Shown here one piece after another: positions 32,571 through 42,556 of a stretch of 64,000 bases of DNA (positions are counted from its first letter, which is position 1; each line of letters starts with the position of its first letter). A model generated the notes under the pieces. The model did no database searches, was not told the DNA's origin, and saw only the letters and a program-made list of their open reading frames with translations. Origin of the DNA: Curvibacter lanceolatus ATCC 14669 (GTDB taxonomy: Bacteria; Pseudomonadota; Gammaproteobacteria; Burkholderiales; Burkholderiaceae_C). The stretch lies in the NCBI RefSeq assembly GCF_000381265.1, contig NZ_KB906261.1:124001-188000 (forward strand), read 5' to 3'. Position numbers and translations under genes: made by a program.

Positions 32571-33210
32571 GTCACACACCGCCTCTGCCGGCCTGGCCGG
32601 CGCATCGGCGGGCTCGAACCCGAGCTCGCGCTACTACGTGCTGGAGCACCACCCGGAGAACGGCACGCTGCTGGGCTTCTGGCTCTACCTGATGAGCGAC
32701 TGCCTCATCTTTGCCTGCCTGTTTGCCACCTACGCGGTGCTGGGCCGCAGCTACGCGGCCGGCCCTTCGGGCGCCGAGCTGTTCGACCTGCCCCTGGTGG
32801 CGGTGAACACCTCGCTGCTGCTGCTGTCGTCCATCACCTATGGCTTTGCCATGCTGGAAATGCAGAAGAAGCGGCTCAACAGCACCATCGCCTGGTTGCT
32901 GGTCACGGGCGTGCTCGGTGCAGGCTTCATCAGCCTGGAACTGTATGAGTTCGCCCACCTGATCCATGAAGGCGCGGGCCCGCAGCGCAGCGCCTTCCTG
33001 TCGTCCTTCTTCACGCTCGTGGGCACCCACGGCCTGCACGTCAGCTTTGGCCTGGTGTGGCTGGTGACGCTGGTGTTCCAACTGAAGCGCCACGGCCTCA
33101 ACGCCGCCAACCGCCGCCGTCTGCAATGCCTGTCGATGTTCTGGCACTTCTTGGACGTCGTCTGGATCGGCGTCTTCACCTTCGTGTACCTGATGGGAGT
33201 CCTGCCATGA
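32563..33210 (+). CDS. cyoC: Ubiquinol oxidase subunit III
   Basis: Five-helix membrane subunit of 215 residues that stabilises subunit I. The segment [23 protein letters not shown] is the family's first helix pattern (key residues Leu-Met-Ser-Asp) and [10 protein letters not shown] with the conserved acidic Glu and His in the quinol/oxygen path follow. The N-terminal 18 residues are a Ser/Ala/Gly-rich extension. The ATG at 32563 lies inside the end of cyoB (8-base overlap) and the stop overlaps cyoD, so cyoBCD are translationally coupled. Confidence 0.94.
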   Translation: MSKSHTASAGLAGASAGSNPSSRYYVLEHHPENGTLLGFWLYLMSDCLIFACLFATYAVLGRSYAAGPSGAELFDLPLVAVNTSLLLLSSITYGFAMLEMQKKRLNSTIAWLLVTGVLGAGFISLELYEFAHLIHEGAGPQRSAFLSSFFTLVGTHGLHVSFGLVWLVTLVFQLKRHGLNAANRRRLQCLSMFWHFLDVVWIGVFTFVYLMGVLP

Positions 33211-33626
33211 CCGCACACCACCACAACGACCACGCCGACCATGGCCACGATGACGAACATGGTCACGACCACGGTCATGATGAACACGGCGGCCATGACC
33301 ATGGCAGCCTGAAGAGCTACGCCACTGGCTTCATCCTGTCGGTGATCCTGACCGCCATCCCCTTCTGGCTGGTGATGGGCAAGACCTTCGGCAGCTCCAG
33401 CACCACCGCCATGGTGATCCTGGGCTTTGCGGCCGTCCAGATCGTGGTGCACATGGTGTACTTCCTGCACATGAACACCCGCTCGGAAGGCGGCTGGACC
33501 ATGCTGGCCCTGATCTTCACGACCATGCTGGTGGTGATCACCCTGGCCGGCTCGCTGTGGGTGATGTTCCACCTCAACCACAACATGATGCCGACCTCGG
33601 CACATGAGATGCGCAACCTGCCATGA
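33207..33626 (+). CDS. cyoD: Ubiquinol oxidase subunit IV with His-rich N-terminus
   Basis: Small three-helix subunit of 139 residues. The conserved core [20 protein letters not shown] opens the first helix and HMVYFLHMN lies in the second. Unlike E. coli CyoD (109 residues) the N-terminus is extended by about 30 residues containing 13 histidines among Asp, Glu and Gly, a likely metal-binding tail on the cytoplasmic side. The ATG overlaps the cyoC stop (ATGA) and the stop overlaps the SURF1 start by 4 bases. Confidence 0.92.
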   Translation: MTAHHHNDHADHGHDDEHGHDHGHDEHGGHDHGSLKSYATGFILSVILTAIPFWLVMGKTFGSSSTTAMVILGFAAVQIVVHMVYFLHMNTRSEGGWTMLALIFTTMLVVITLAGSLWVMFHLNHNMMPTSAHEMRNLP

Positions 33627-34408
33627 GCCCGACGGCAGCGCCCCCCTCCCTGGCTGAACCACGGCGCCGCTCACGCGGGCTGCAGGTGGTGCTGATGCTG
33701 GCGGGGGTGCTGCTGATGGTCTTGTTTCTGGCTCTGGGCAGCTGGCAGGTGCAACGCCTGGGCTGGAAGCTGGACCTGATCGAGCGCGTCGAGCAACGCG
33801 TTCACGCCCCCGCCACCCCAGCCCCTGGCCCGGCGCAGTGGCCCCAGATCACCGCCCGCAGCGATGAATACCGCCACGTCAGCCTGCGCGGGCAATTTCT
33901 ATATGACAAGACCAGCCTGGTGCAGGCCTCGACCGTGCGCGGTGCCGGCTTCTGGGTGCTAACCCCCTTGCGCACTGCGGGCGGCGAAGTGGTCTTCGTC
34001 AACCGCGGCTTTGTACCGCAGCGCGCCCCGGTGGCAGAAACCCCGGCCACAGAGGTTGAGGTGCAAGGACTGTTGCGCCTGAGCGAACCCGGCGGCGGCT
34101 TCCTGCGCCACAACGACCCGAGCGCGCAACGCTGGTACTCCCGCGATGTGCAGGCCCTGGCCCAGGCCCATGGCCTGAGCGCCGCAGCCCCCTATTTCAT
34201 CGATGCCGACGCCAGCGCCGGCGATCTGGGACAATCCGGCGCCGGCGAGGATGCCAAGCCCGGACAGCCGCAACAACCCGTGGCTGGACTGACGGTGGTG
34301 AATTTCACCAACAACCACCTGGTGTATGCGCTGACCTGGTACGCCCTGGCCCTGATGGTGGCCGGTGCCATGGTCTACGCCTGGCGCCAAAAGCCCTACC
34401 CCATCTGA
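33623..34408 (+). CDS. SURF1-family oxidase assembly protein
   Basis: Inner membrane protein of 261 residues of the SURF1 family, which assists heme insertion and assembly of heme-copper oxidases. Two membrane segments at the ends (about residues 18-40 and 236-255) bracket a periplasmic domain; the SWQVQRLGWKLDLI segment with Trp-Lys and the family's RGFVP near residue 130 are visible. SURF1 usually serves cytochrome c oxidase; here it is coupled to quinol oxidase genes by a 4-base overlap with cyoD, so bo3 may be its client. Confidence 0.92.
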   Translation: MSPTAAPPSLAEPRRRSRGLQVVLMLAGVLLMVLFLALGSWQVQRLGWKLDLIERVEQRVHAPATPAPGPAQWPQITARSDEYRHVSLRGQFLYDKTSLVQASTVRGAGFWVLTPLRTAGGEVVFVNRGFVPQRAPVAETPATEVEVQGLLRLSEPGGGFLRHNDPSAQRWYSRDVQALAQAHGLSAAAPYFIDADASAGDLGQSGAGEDAKPGQPQQPVAGLTVVNFTNNHLVYALTWYALALMVAGAMVYAWRQKPYPI

Positions 34409-34475
34409 CAGTCTGCCGCGCCCATGGTGTGGCGGGCCGTTTGAACCCGCCCCTGAAACCCTGAAGCGCCGCCCC

Positions 34476-35780
34476 ATGAAAAGCACCGAGCAATCCCGGC
34501 TGGACCACCTGACCGGGCACCGCAACATGCTGCTGCTGATCCAGCTGCGCTGGTTTGCGGTGGCAGGCCAGATTGCCACCATCGCCGTCGCCAAGCTGAT
34601 GCTGGACATCCATCTGCCCATGCCGCAGATGGTAGAGGTGCTGGCCTGCCTGATCGGCTTCAACATCGCCAGCCACCTGCGCTGGCATGAACAGCGCAAT
34701 GTGGGCAACCACGAGCTGCTGCTGGCCCTGAGCGTGGACGTGGCGGCCCTCACGCTGCAGCTGTACCTGAGCGGGGGCACCACCAACCCCTTTGTCTTCT
34801 TGTACCTGCTGCAGATCGCGCTGTGTGCCATGCTGCTGGAGGCCTGGTCCACCTGGGCGATGGTGGTGGTGTGCACGCTGTGTGTGGCGGCCCTGGCCCT
34901 GCTGGCCCGGCCGCTGGACCTGCCGCTGGACCACGACCGGGGCCTGGCCAGCTTCTATGTGCTGGGCCTGCTGCTGTGCTTCATGCTCAACGCGGCCTTG
35001 CTGGTGGTCTTCATGACCCGCATCCAGGACAACCTGCGCCTGCGCGATGCCCGTCTGGCCAACCTGAGGCAGCAGGCAGCCGAACAGGAGCACATCATCC
35101 GCATGGGGCTGCTGGCCTCGGGCGCGGCCCATGAGCTGGGCACCCCCTTGTCCACACTGGCGGTGATCCTCGGAGACTGGCGGCGCATGCCCCTGTTTCG
35201 CCAGAACCCCGAGATGCTCGACGAGCTGACCGACATGCAAGGCGAACTGGCACGCTGCAAGGCCATCGTCACGGGCATCCTGATGTCGGCCGGCGAGGCC
35301 CGCGGCGAAGGGGCGGAGCGCAGCACCCTGCAGGCGTTTTTGGAGCAGGTGGTGACGCAATGGCGCGGCACACGCGAACTGGGGCAATTTGAATTTGAAC
35401 TGAAGCTGAAAACCGACCTGCCCCTGGCGGCCGACACCACCCTGCGCCAGATGATCTGCAATGTGCTGGACAACGCCCAGGAGGCTTCGCCCGCCTGGGT
35501 GCGGATGAGCGCACACAGTGACGACGACTGGCTGACCCTGCAGGTGACAGACCGGGGGCCCGGCTTTGCGGCCGAGGTTCTGCGCCAGATCGGCAAACCT
35601 TACCAGTCCACCAAAGGGCGCCAGGGCGGCGGATTGGGGCTGTTTCTGGTCTTCAACGTGGCCCGCACGCTGGGCGGCACCGTACGGGCTGAAAATCGCC
35701 CTGACGGGGGCGCGGTTGTCACCCTGAGATTGCCCTTGCGGGCCATCACACTCGACGACAATAGCGGCCATGGAAGCTGA
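34476..35780 (+). CDS. regB: RegB/PrrB-type redox-sensing histidine kinase
   Basis: Membrane histidine kinase of 434 residues of the RegB/PrrB family. Six membrane segments fill residues 18-180 and contain GGTTNPF (100-106), the quinone-binding heptapeptide by which the family senses the ubiquinone pool. The H box is GAAHELGTPLST with His219; Cys261 in LARCK lies at the place of the RegB redox-active Cys265. The ATPase domain has NVLDNAQEA and two Gly boxes. Start 34476 (MKSTEQSRLD) is chosen over a longer frame. Located behind the quinol oxidase genes, it probably links ubiquinone redox state to their expression. Confidence 0.9.
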   Translation: MKSTEQSRLDHLTGHRNMLLLIQLRWFAVAGQIATIAVAKLMLDIHLPMPQMVEVLACLIGFNIASHLRWHEQRNVGNHELLLALSVDVAALTLQLYLSGGTTNPFVFLYLLQIALCAMLLEAWSTWAMVVVCTLCVAALALLARPLDLPLDHDRGLASFYVLGLLLCFMLNAALLVVFMTRIQDNLRLRDARLANLRQQAAEQEHIIRMGLLASGAAHELGTPLSTLAVILGDWRRMPLFRQNPEMLDELTDMQGELARCKAIVTGILMSAGEARGEGAERSTLQAFLEQVVTQWRGTRELGQFEFELKLKTDLPLAADTTLRQMICNVLDNAQEASPAWVRMSAHSDDDWLTLQVTDRGPGFAAEVLRQIGKPYQSTKGRQGGGLGLFLVFNVARTLGGTVRAENRPDGGAVVTLRLPLRAITLDDNSGHGS

Positions 35781-36306
35781 ACGTCTGCTATTGATCGTCG
35801 AAGACGATGCCGCATTTGCGCGCACCCTGGGCCGATCGTTTGAGCGCCGTGGCTACCGCACCTTGCACGCCAGCACGCTGCAGGAAATGCAGGCCCTGCT
35901 GAAGGAGCACCAGCCGGCCTACGCAGTAATCGACCTCAAGCTCAACGGCGATGCCACTGGCCTGGCCTGTGTGCAGCAATTGCACCAACAGGTGCCCGAG
36001 GCCTTGATCGTGGTGCTGACCGGTTTTGCCAGCATCGCCACCGCAGTGGAAGCCATCAAGCTGGGCGCCTGCCACTACCTGGCAAAGCCCTCCAACACCG
36101 ACGACATCGAGGCCGCTTTCGGCCATGTGGCCGGCAGCACCGAGGTGGAGCTGACCAATCGCTCCACTTCGATCAAGACCCTGGAGTGGGAACGCATTCA
36201 CGAAACCCTGGCCGAGACGGGCTTCAACATCTCCGAAACAGCTCGCCGCCTAGGCATGCACCGCCGCACCCTGGCCCGCAAGCTGGAGAAACAGCGGGTC
36301 AAGTAA
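35770..36306 (+). CDS. regA: RegA/PrrA-type response regulator
   Basis: Response regulator of 178 residues partnering RegB. The receiver domain has Asp12-Asp13, the phosphoacceptor Asp55 (VIDLKLNGDA), Thr84 and Lys105 (YLAKPS). A linker leads to a Fis-type helix-turn-helix with NISETARRLGMHRRTLARKL, near-identical to RegA proteins. The start overlaps the regB stop by 11 bases. In photosynthetic and respiring alpha- and betaproteobacteria RegA controls oxidases, hydrogenase and carbon and nitrogen fixation; here the oxidase operon upstream is a plausible target. Confidence 0.92.
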   Translation: MEAERLLLIVEDDAAFARTLGRSFERRGYRTLHASTLQEMQALLKEHQPAYAVIDLKLNGDATGLACVQQLHQQVPEALIVVLTGFASIATAVEAIKLGACHYLAKPSNTDDIEAAFGHVAGSTEVELTNRSTSIKTLEWERIHETLAETGFNISETARRLGMHRRTLARKLEKQRVK

Positions 36307-36354
36307 GCAGCGGCGAAGCCATCGCTTCTGGACGGCTGAGTCCGCCCAAAAAAC

Positions 36355-36378
36355 AAAAGGGGCCCAAGGCCCCTTTTT
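36355..36378 (+). terminator. Terminator after regA
   Basis: AAAAGGGGCC, a 3-base loop, GGCCCCTTTTT: a 10-base perfect stem with T run, 48 bases after the regA stop. The A run on the other side lets it also end minus-strand transcripts of the typA operon (stop at 36434). Confidence 0.85.
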
Positions 36379-36433
36379 CTCCTCTGCACCCGCCTGCATT
36401 ACATGAACGCAGGCCAGGCAGAGATGATCCATC

Positions 36434-38257
36434 TCAAGAACGGCTGGCGCGCTTGCGGTCCTGTTCCTTCAGGTGGCGCTTGCGCAGACGCACCGACTTG
36501 GGTGTGATTTCGACCAACTCGTCGTCCTCGATGAATTCAACGCCGTATTCCAGCGTCAGTTCGATCGGGGGCGTGATCTTGATGGCGTCTTCCTTGCCGC
36601 TCACGCGGAAGTTGGTCAGCTGCTTGGTGCGGGTGGCGTTGACCACCAGATCGTTGTCACGGCTGTGGATGCCGACGATCATGCCTTCGTACACCGGATC
36701 GTTGGCCTTCACGAACATGCGGCCACGGTCGTCCAGCTTGCCCAGGGCGTAGGTGAAGATTTCACCGTCGTCCATGGAAATCAGCACGCCGTTCTTGCGG
36801 CCGCCGATCTCACCCTTGTGGGGTTCGTAGCTGTCGAAGATGTTGCTGATCAGGCCAGAGCCACGGGTCAGGTTCAGGAATTCGTTGGTGAAACCGATCA
36901 GGCCACGGGCCGGGATGCGGTACTCCAGACGGACGCGACCACGGCCATCGGGTTCCATGTTGACCAGCTCGCCCTTGCGCTCGCCCAGGGCTTGCATCAC
37001 GCCACCTTGGTGGCCTTCTTCGATGTCGGCTGTCACCAGCTCGATCGGCTCGTAGCGCACGCCGTCGATGTCGCGGAACACCACGCGCGGCTTGGAAACG
37101 GCCATTTCGTAGCCTTCACGGCGCATGTTTTCCAGCAGGATGGTCAAGTGCAGTTCGCCGCGACCCATGACTTCGAAGATACCTTCTTCGTCAGTTTCCT
37201 TCACGCGCAGGGCCACGTTGTGTTGCAGTTCCTTTTGCAGGCGGTCCCAGATCTGACGGCTGGTCACAAACTTGCCTTCACGGCCGGCCAGCGGCGAGGT
37301 GTTGACGCAGAAGTTCATGGTCAGGGTTGGCTCGTCAACCTTCAGCATGGGCAGCGGAGCCGGGTTGTTCACGTCGGTCACGGTGACGCCGATACCGATG
37401 TCGGCGATGCCGTTGATCAGCACGATTTCACCCGGGCCGGCTTCGGTGGACTGGACGCGGTCCAGGCCTTGGAAGGTCAGCACCTGGTTGACACGGCCCT
37501 TGATGGCCTTGCCATCCGGACCTTCCATGACCAGCACGTCGCTCATGGGCTTGAGCGTGCCTTGGCTGATGCGGCCCACGCCGATGCGGCCCACGAAGGT
37601 GGAGAAGTCCAGTGCCGAGATTTGCAGCTGCAGCGGTGCGCTCGGGTCACCCTTTTGCGACGGAACGTGCTTCAGGATGGTGTTGAACAGGGCCGACATG
37701 TCGGGGCCCCACTGTTCGCCGGGAGCACCTTCTTCCAGCGAGGTCCAGCCGTTGATGCCCGAGGCATAGACGACAGGGAAGTCCAGTTGTTCGTCGGTCG
37801 CGCCCAGCTTGTCGAACAGGTCGAAAGCAGCGTTGACAACCTTGTCCGGGTTGGCACCGGGCTTGTCGACCTTGTTGACCACCAGGATCGGGCGCAGGCC
37901 CAGGGCCAGGGCCTTCTTGGTCACGAAACGGGTTTGCGGCATCGGGCCTTCTTGGGCGTCGATCAGCAGCACCACACCGTCCACCATCGACAGAGCGCGT
38001 TCAACTTCACCACCGAAGTCCGCGTGGCCCGGGGTGTCGACGATGTTGATGTGGGTGCCTTCCCAGCTCACAGCGCAGTTCTTGGCCAGAATCGTGATGC
38101 CACGTTCTTTTTCGATGGCGTTGTTGTCCATCACGGTGTCCACGATCTTCTCGTGTTCCGCGAAGGTGCCCGACTGACGCAGCAGTTGGTCAACCATGGT
38201 GGTTTTGCCATGGTCAACGTGGGCAATGATGGCGATGTTTCGAATTTGTTTGCTCAT
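36434..38257 (-). CDS. typA: Translational GTPase TypA/BipA
   Basis: Ribosome-bound GTPase of 607 residues of the elongation factor family, involved in 50S biogenesis and stress or cold adaptation. G1 is [11 protein letters not shown]3 [11 protein letters not shown]4 [11 protein letters not shown]-like domains follow, with the long C-terminal domain characteristic of BipA ending [15 protein letters not shown]. The ATG overlaps the truB stop by 4 bases (38254-38257), so it is coupled to the rimP-nusA-infB-rbfA-truB operon. Length fits the family. Confidence 0.97.
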   Translation of the reverse strand: MSKQIRNIAIIAHVDHGKTTMVDQLLRQSGTFAEHEKIVDTVMDNNAIEKERGITILAKNCAVSWEGTHINIVDTPGHADFGGEVERALSMVDGVVLLIDAQEGPMPQTRFVTKKALALGLRPILVVNKVDKPGANPDKVVNAAFDLFDKLGATDEQLDFPVVYASGINGWTSLEEGAPGEQWGPDMSALFNTILKHVPSQKGDPSAPLQLQISALDFSTFVGRIGVGRISQGTLKPMSDVLVMEGPDGKAIKGRVNQVLTFQGLDRVQSTEAGPGEIVLINGIADIGIGVTVTDVNNPAPLPMLKVDEPTLTMNFCVNTSPLAGREGKFVTSRQIWDRLQKELQHNVALRVKETDEEGIFEVMGRGELHLTILLENMRREGYEMAVSKPRVVFRDIDGVRYEPIELVTADIEEGHQGGVMQALGERKGELVNMEPDGRGRVRLEYRIPARGLIGFTNEFLNLTRGSGLISNIFDSYEPHKGEIGGRKNGVLISMDDGEIFTYALGKLDDRGRMFVKANDPVYEGMIVGIHSRDNDLVVNATRTKQLTNFRVSGKEDAIKITPPIELTLEYGVEFIEDDELVEITPKSVRLRKRHLKEQDRKRASRS

Positions 38258-39255
38258 TTCGTTTCCTCAGTACGGTCGCCTTCGCTTCCGTGGGTTCGTT
38301 CCATGTTTTCAAGAATCTGTTGGATCTCGATGGGGCTCAACAGCCGCTCCGGGATCAGCTCACCGGCCAACGTGTGGCCCACCCCCAGCAAAGCGGGCGG
38401 CTCATCACCGAACACCGCCACGGCCTTGGCATCGGCCCAGGCGCCTCGGCGGCGCATGCCGCTCAGAAATCGCCCCGCATTCTGACTGTCCAGCGTGACG
38501 CGGGTGTGATGCGTCAGCAAGGTCTGTACCGGCATCAGGCTGGCCAGGCGTTCCCCCTCAGGCAGGGCTTCCAACGCTTCCAGGCTGACACATCGGCTTT
38601 GGTCGAAATCACCGGTCACGGTGCGACGCAAGGACACAAGGTAAGCCCCGCAGCCCAACGCCTGACCAATGTCTTCGCCCAGGGTGCGGATGTACGTGCC
38701 CTTGCTGCAGCGGACTTCGATGCGCAGGGCAGGAAAGCCCTGCTCTGCCGAAACGTCTGTCAGTTGCAGCTCAAAAATGGTCACATCACGCGCCGGGCGC
38801 TCAACATCGATGCCCTCGCGGGCATATTCGTACAAGGCCTTGCCGTCTTTCTTCAAGGCGCTGTGCATGGGCGGCACCTGACGGATCGGCCCCAGAAAGC
38901 GCTCACGGACCACAGCCAGAGACTCGGGGCTGAGGCAGGCAGGATCCACCTCACGAGTCTCGATGATGTCGCCCTCACGGTCGCCCGTGCTGCTTCGCTG
39001 GCCCAGCCGGGCCACAGCCACATAGGTCTTGTCGGCATCCAGGTGGAGCTGGCTGAACTTGGTGGCGGCACCAAAGCACAGCGGCAGCACCCCAGTCGCC
39101 AAAGGATCGAGCGTGCCGGTGTGGCCCGCTTTTTCGGCGCGCAGCAGCCATTTGGCCTTCTGCAAAGCATTGTTGCTCGAGAGTCCGAGCGGTTTGTCGA
39201 GCAACAACACCCCATGCACAGGGCGCCGTTGCACCCTTGTGCGTGGCGCGTTCAT
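38254..39255 (-). CDS. truB: tRNA pseudouridine(55) synthase TruB
   Basis: Makes pseudouridine 55 in the T loop of tRNA. The 333-residue protein shows the HGVLLLDKPLG opening, the catalytic motif GHTGTLDPLATG with the active Asp near residue 47, and the KDGKALYEYAREG and RCSKGTYIRTL motifs of the family. The start is 39255 (MNAPRTRV), 4 bases after the rbfA stop, instead of 39297 inside rbfA. The C-terminus is a PUA-like region with GVGHTLAGELIPERLL. Confidence 0.95.
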   Translation of the reverse strand: MNAPRTRVQRRPVHGVLLLDKPLGLSSNNALQKAKWLLRAEKAGHTGTLDPLATGVLPLCFGAATKFSQLHLDADKTYVAVARLGQRSSTGDREGDIIETREVDPACLSPESLAVVRERFLGPIRQVPPMHSALKKDGKALYEYAREGIDVERPARDVTIFELQLTDVSAEQGFPALRIEVRCSKGTYIRTLGEDIGQALGCGAYLVSLRRTVTGDFDQSRCVSLEALEALPEGERLASLMPVQTLLTHHTRVTLDSQNAGRFLSGMRRRGAWADAKAVAVFGDEPPALLGVGHTLAGELIPERLLSPIEIQQILENMERTHGSEGDRTEETK

Positions 39256-39259
39256 GGGC

Positions 39260-39631
39260 TCAGTCGTCTTTCGCGCGAGAAGAGACCGCCTTGGCAATCA
39301 AGGCGTTCATGTCGGCCGCACGCTCGGTGGTGCGGTCGAAGTGGAAATGAAGCGTCGGCACAGTGTGAATGTGCAGACGCTTGAACAGGCCGTTGCGCAG
39401 GAAGCCGGCGGCCTGGTTCAGCGCTTCCTCGGTTTCTTTCGGGTCCCCGATCAGGAGACTGAAATACACCTTGGCGTGCGCATAGTCGGGCGTCACCTCC
39501 ACAGACTGGAGGGTGACCATGCCGACGCGCGGATCTTTGAGTTCGCGCGCGATCAGCTCGGTCAGATCACGCTGGATCTGATCGGCCACCTTGAAGCTGC
39601 GGTTGGGGGTGCTGGATGCCTTGCGTACCAT
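39260..39631 (-). CDS. rbfA: Ribosome-binding factor A
   Basis: KH-domain protein of 123 residues that aids late maturation of the 16S rRNA 5' end and 30S assembly, especially in the cold. The [13 protein letters not shown] start, the [27 protein letters not shown] core and the [14 protein letters not shown] strand are visible. It lies 27 bases after infB and 4 before truB on the minus strand, as usual. Confidence 0.95.
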   Translation of the reverse strand: MVRKASSTPNRSFKVADQIQRDLTELIARELKDPRVGMVTLQSVEVTPDYAHAKVYFSLLIGDPKETEEALNQAAGFLRNGLFKRLHIHTVPTLHFHFDRTTERAADMNALIAKAVSSRAKDD

Positions 39632-39658
39632 CGTCTTGCTCGGGTCGTCGCCTCACGC

Positions 39659-42532
39659 TCACAGCGTGCGGGCGATTTCCTTGATCTCGAAGAACTCCAG
39701 CTGGTCGCCCACGGAGATGTCGTTGTAGTTCTTGAGCTTGATACCGCACTCGAAGCCTTCCTTGACTTCGCGGACATCGTCCTTGACGCGCTTGAGGGAC
39801 TCGAGCTCGCCGGTGTAGATGACCACGTTGTCGCGCAGCAGACGGAAGCGTGCCGAGCGGTTGACCATGCCGGAGGTGACCATACAGCCAGCCACGGTGC
39901 CGATCTTGGAGGCAACGAACACGGTGCGGATTTCGGCCGTACCGATGACTTCTTCCTTCTTGTCCGGCGTCAGCATGCCCGACATCGCAGCCTTCAACTC
40001 ATCGACGGCGTCGTAAATGATGTTGTAGTAATGGATGTCGACCGAGTTGCCTTCAGCCGTCTTGCGGGCACCGGCATCGGCACGCACGTTGAAGCCGATC
40101 ACGATGGCCTTCGAAGCGATGGCCAGGTTGATGTCGGATTCGCTGATCGCGCCCACAGCGGCGTAGACCAGTTGCACCTTGACTTCGTCGGTGGACAGCT
40201 TGAGCAGCGAGGCAGCCAGAGCTTCCTGCGAACCCTGCACGTCGGCCTTGATGATGATCGGCAAGGTCTTGACTTCGCCAGCCGACATGTCGGAGAACAT
40301 GTTCTCCAGCTTGGCGGCCTGTTGCTTGGCCAGCTTGGTGTTGCGGAACTTGCCAGCACGGTAGGTGGCGATTTCACGGGCACGGCGTTCATCCGTGAGC
40401 ACCATGAATTCATCACCGGCCTGGGGCACTTCGGTCAGACCCTGGATTTCCACCGGGATCGACGGGCCAGCCGACTTGATGGTGCGACCCGCTTCGTCGA
40501 GCATGGCACGCACACGGCCGTAGGTCTGGCCTGCCAGCACCACGTCGCCAGTCTTGAGCGTACCGGACTGAACCAGCACGGTCGCCACCGGGCCGCGGCC
40601 CTTGTCGAGCTTGGCTTCGATCACCAGGCCCTTGGCGTTGGCGTCGACCGGGGCCTTGAGCTCCAGCACTTCAGCCTGCAGCAGCACCTGTTCGAGCAGT
40701 TCGTCGATGCCCGTGCCCATCTTGGCCGACACTGGCACAAAGGGAGACTCGCCGCCGAACTCTTCAGGCACGACCTCTTCGGCCACCAGCTCGCTCTTCA
40801 CGCGCTCCAGGTTGGCGTCGGGCTTGTCGATCTTGTTGATGGCCACCACGATGGGCACACCCGCAGCCTTGGCGTGCTTGATGGCTTCCTTGGTCTGCGG
40901 CATCACGCCGTCGTCGGCCGCCACCACCAGGATGACGATGTCGGTGGCTTGGGCGCCACGGGCACGCATGGCCGTGAAGGCCTCGTGACCCGGGGTATCC
41001 AGGAAGGACACCATGCCGCGCGGGGTTTCCACGTGGTAGGCACCAATGTGCTGGGTGATGCCACCGGCTTCGCCAGAGGCCACCTTGGTGCGGCGGATGT
41101 AATCCAGCAGCGAGGTCTTGCCGTGGTCGACGTGACCCATCACGGTCACGACCGGGGCACGAGGCAGTTGCTCGGCGTCCTGGGCTGCCACGTCTTCGTC
41201 GGTGAAGGCTTCCGGGTCATCCAGTGCGGCCACGATGGCCTTGTGACCCATTTCCTCGACCACGATCATCGCGGTGTCCTGGTCCAACGGCTGGTTGATG
41301 GTGACCATCTGACCCAGCTTCATCAGGTGCTTGATCACCTCGGAGGCCTTGACCGCCATCTTGTGGGCCAATTCGGCCACGGTGATGGTTTCGGGCACGT
41401 GCACTTCGATCACACGTGCTTCGGCCGGTGCCTGTTGCTGCTGGTCTTCACGGTGGTCGCGGTCGTTGCCACGGCGGCCACGCGGACCACTGCGCCAACT
41501 GTTGCGGCCCACGCCACCACTGCTGTCGCCGCGGGTCTTGATTTCCTTCTTCTTGGCCGGATCGCCCGCCCAGCTGGAGGACAGCTTGGCCGACTTGACT
41601 TCCTTGTTGCCACCAGGACCTGCTGCAGGTGCCGGAGCATTGGCTGTGCGGGTGCCTGCACCTGCTCCCGGGGTACCGGCAGGCTTGTGCAGAGTGCCCT
41701 TGACGCCAGCCTTGGCATCGCCAGGCTTGACCACGGGCTTCGGCTCTTCGGGCTTCTTGGCCACGAGAACCTTCTTGGGGGTGGCCATCATCGAGCGGAT
41801 GGCAGCAGCCTCGGCCTCGGCCTTGCGGCGACGTTCGCTCAGGTCGGCGGCGCGGGTGGCCTCTTCCTGGGCTCGGGCACGGGACTCGGACTCGGCCTTT
41901 TCACGTGCAGCAGCAGCAGCGGCACGCACGGCAGCAGCGGCTTCGGCCTGCTCCTTGCTGGCCACTTCCTTTTCAGCCATGGCCTGGGCCCGGCGGGCTT
42001 CTTCCTGGGCTGCGTAGGCGGCGGCGCGTTCTTCGGCTTCGCGCTCACGGCGCTCCAGCTCTTCGCGCTCACGGCGCTTGGCCGCCAACTCGGTTTCCTG
42101 GTCACGGATCTGCTCGGCCTGGCGGCGGGCTTCTTCCTCACGGCGGCTCAAGTCGGCGTTGTGGGCCGTTTCAGCAGCGGTGGGCGGCACGTCCTGCTCG
42201 ACCACGGCGGCAGATTCAGGGCGCACGTCTTCCTCGCGCTGGATGAAGGTGCGCTTCTTGCGCACTTCCACCTGAATGGTGCGGGCCTTGCCAGTGGCAT
42301 CGGCTTGCTTGATTTCGCTGGTCGACTTCTTCACGAGCGTGATCTTCTTGCGGTCCACGGCAGTCGTGCCGTGGCTAGCTTGCAGAAAACTCAACAGCTG
42401 CTGCTTGTCGGACTCGGTCAGATTGTCGGAAGAGGAGCGCTTGGAAACGCCCGCCGTGCGAAGCTGCTCGAGCAGGGTTTCAGGGGACTTCTTGAGCTCG
42501 TTAGCGAACTCGGCGACAGTGGTACTGGACAT
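39659..42532 (-). CDS. infB: Translation initiation factor IF-2
   Basis: GTPase of 957 residues that recruits fMet-tRNA to the 30S subunit and drives subunit joining. The N-terminal IF2N domain ([19 protein letters not shown]) is followed by a long Ala/Glu/Arg charged helical region with many Ala-Glu repeats up to residue 290 and a Pro/Gly-rich linker. The G domain, about residues 455-625, has [20 protein letters not shown] and NKIDKP; domains II, III and IV follow. An internal start for a shorter form, as in E. coli, is likely but I cannot fix it. It is 24 bases after nusA. Confidence 0.97.
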   Translation of the reverse strand: MSSTTVAEFANELKKSPETLLEQLRTAGVSKRSSSDNLTESDKQQLLSFLQASHGTTAVDRKKITLVKKSTSEIKQADATGKARTIQVEVRKKRTFIQREEDVRPESAAVVEQDVPPTAAETAHNADLSRREEEARRQAEQIRDQETELAAKRREREELERREREAEERAAAYAAQEEARRAQAMAEKEVASKEQAEAAAAVRAAAAAAREKAESESRARAQEEATRAADLSERRRKAEAEAAAIRSMMATPKKVLVAKKPEEPKPVVKPGDAKAGVKGTLHKPAGTPGAGAGTRTANAPAPAAGPGGNKEVKSAKLSSSWAGDPAKKKEIKTRGDSSGGVGRNSWRSGPRGRRGNDRDHREDQQQQAPAEARVIEVHVPETITVAELAHKMAVKASEVIKHLMKLGQMVTINQPLDQDTAMIVVEEMGHKAIVAALDDPEAFTDEDVAAQDAEQLPRAPVVTVMGHVDHGKTSLLDYIRRTKVASGEAGGITQHIGAYHVETPRGMVSFLDTPGHEAFTAMRARGAQATDIVILVVAADDGVMPQTKEAIKHAKAAGVPIVVAINKIDKPDANLERVKSELVAEEVVPEEFGGESPFVPVSAKMGTGIDELLEQVLLQAEVLELKAPVDANAKGLVIEAKLDKGRGPVATVLVQSGTLKTGDVVLAGQTYGRVRAMLDEAGRTIKSAGPSIPVEIQGLTEVPQAGDEFMVLTDERRAREIATYRAGKFRNTKLAKQQAAKLENMFSDMSAGEVKTLPIIIKADVQGSQEALAASLLKLSTDEVKVQLVYAAVGAISESDINLAIASKAIVIGFNVRADAGARKTAEGNSVDIHYYNIIYDAVDELKAAMSGMLTPDKKEEVIGTAEIRTVFVASKIGTVAGCMVTSGMVNRSARFRLLRDNVVIYTGELESLKRVKDDVREVKEGFECGIKLKNYNDISVGDQLEFFEIKEIARTL

Positions 42533-42556
42533 ATTTGGTTCTTGCCTCCATGACCA

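Noticed and set aside
39029-42553. Plus-strand open frame of 1174 codons rich in Gly, His and Arg
   Set aside because: It lies opposite rbfA and infB and only mirrors their codon pattern; infB has full domain structure on the minus strand.
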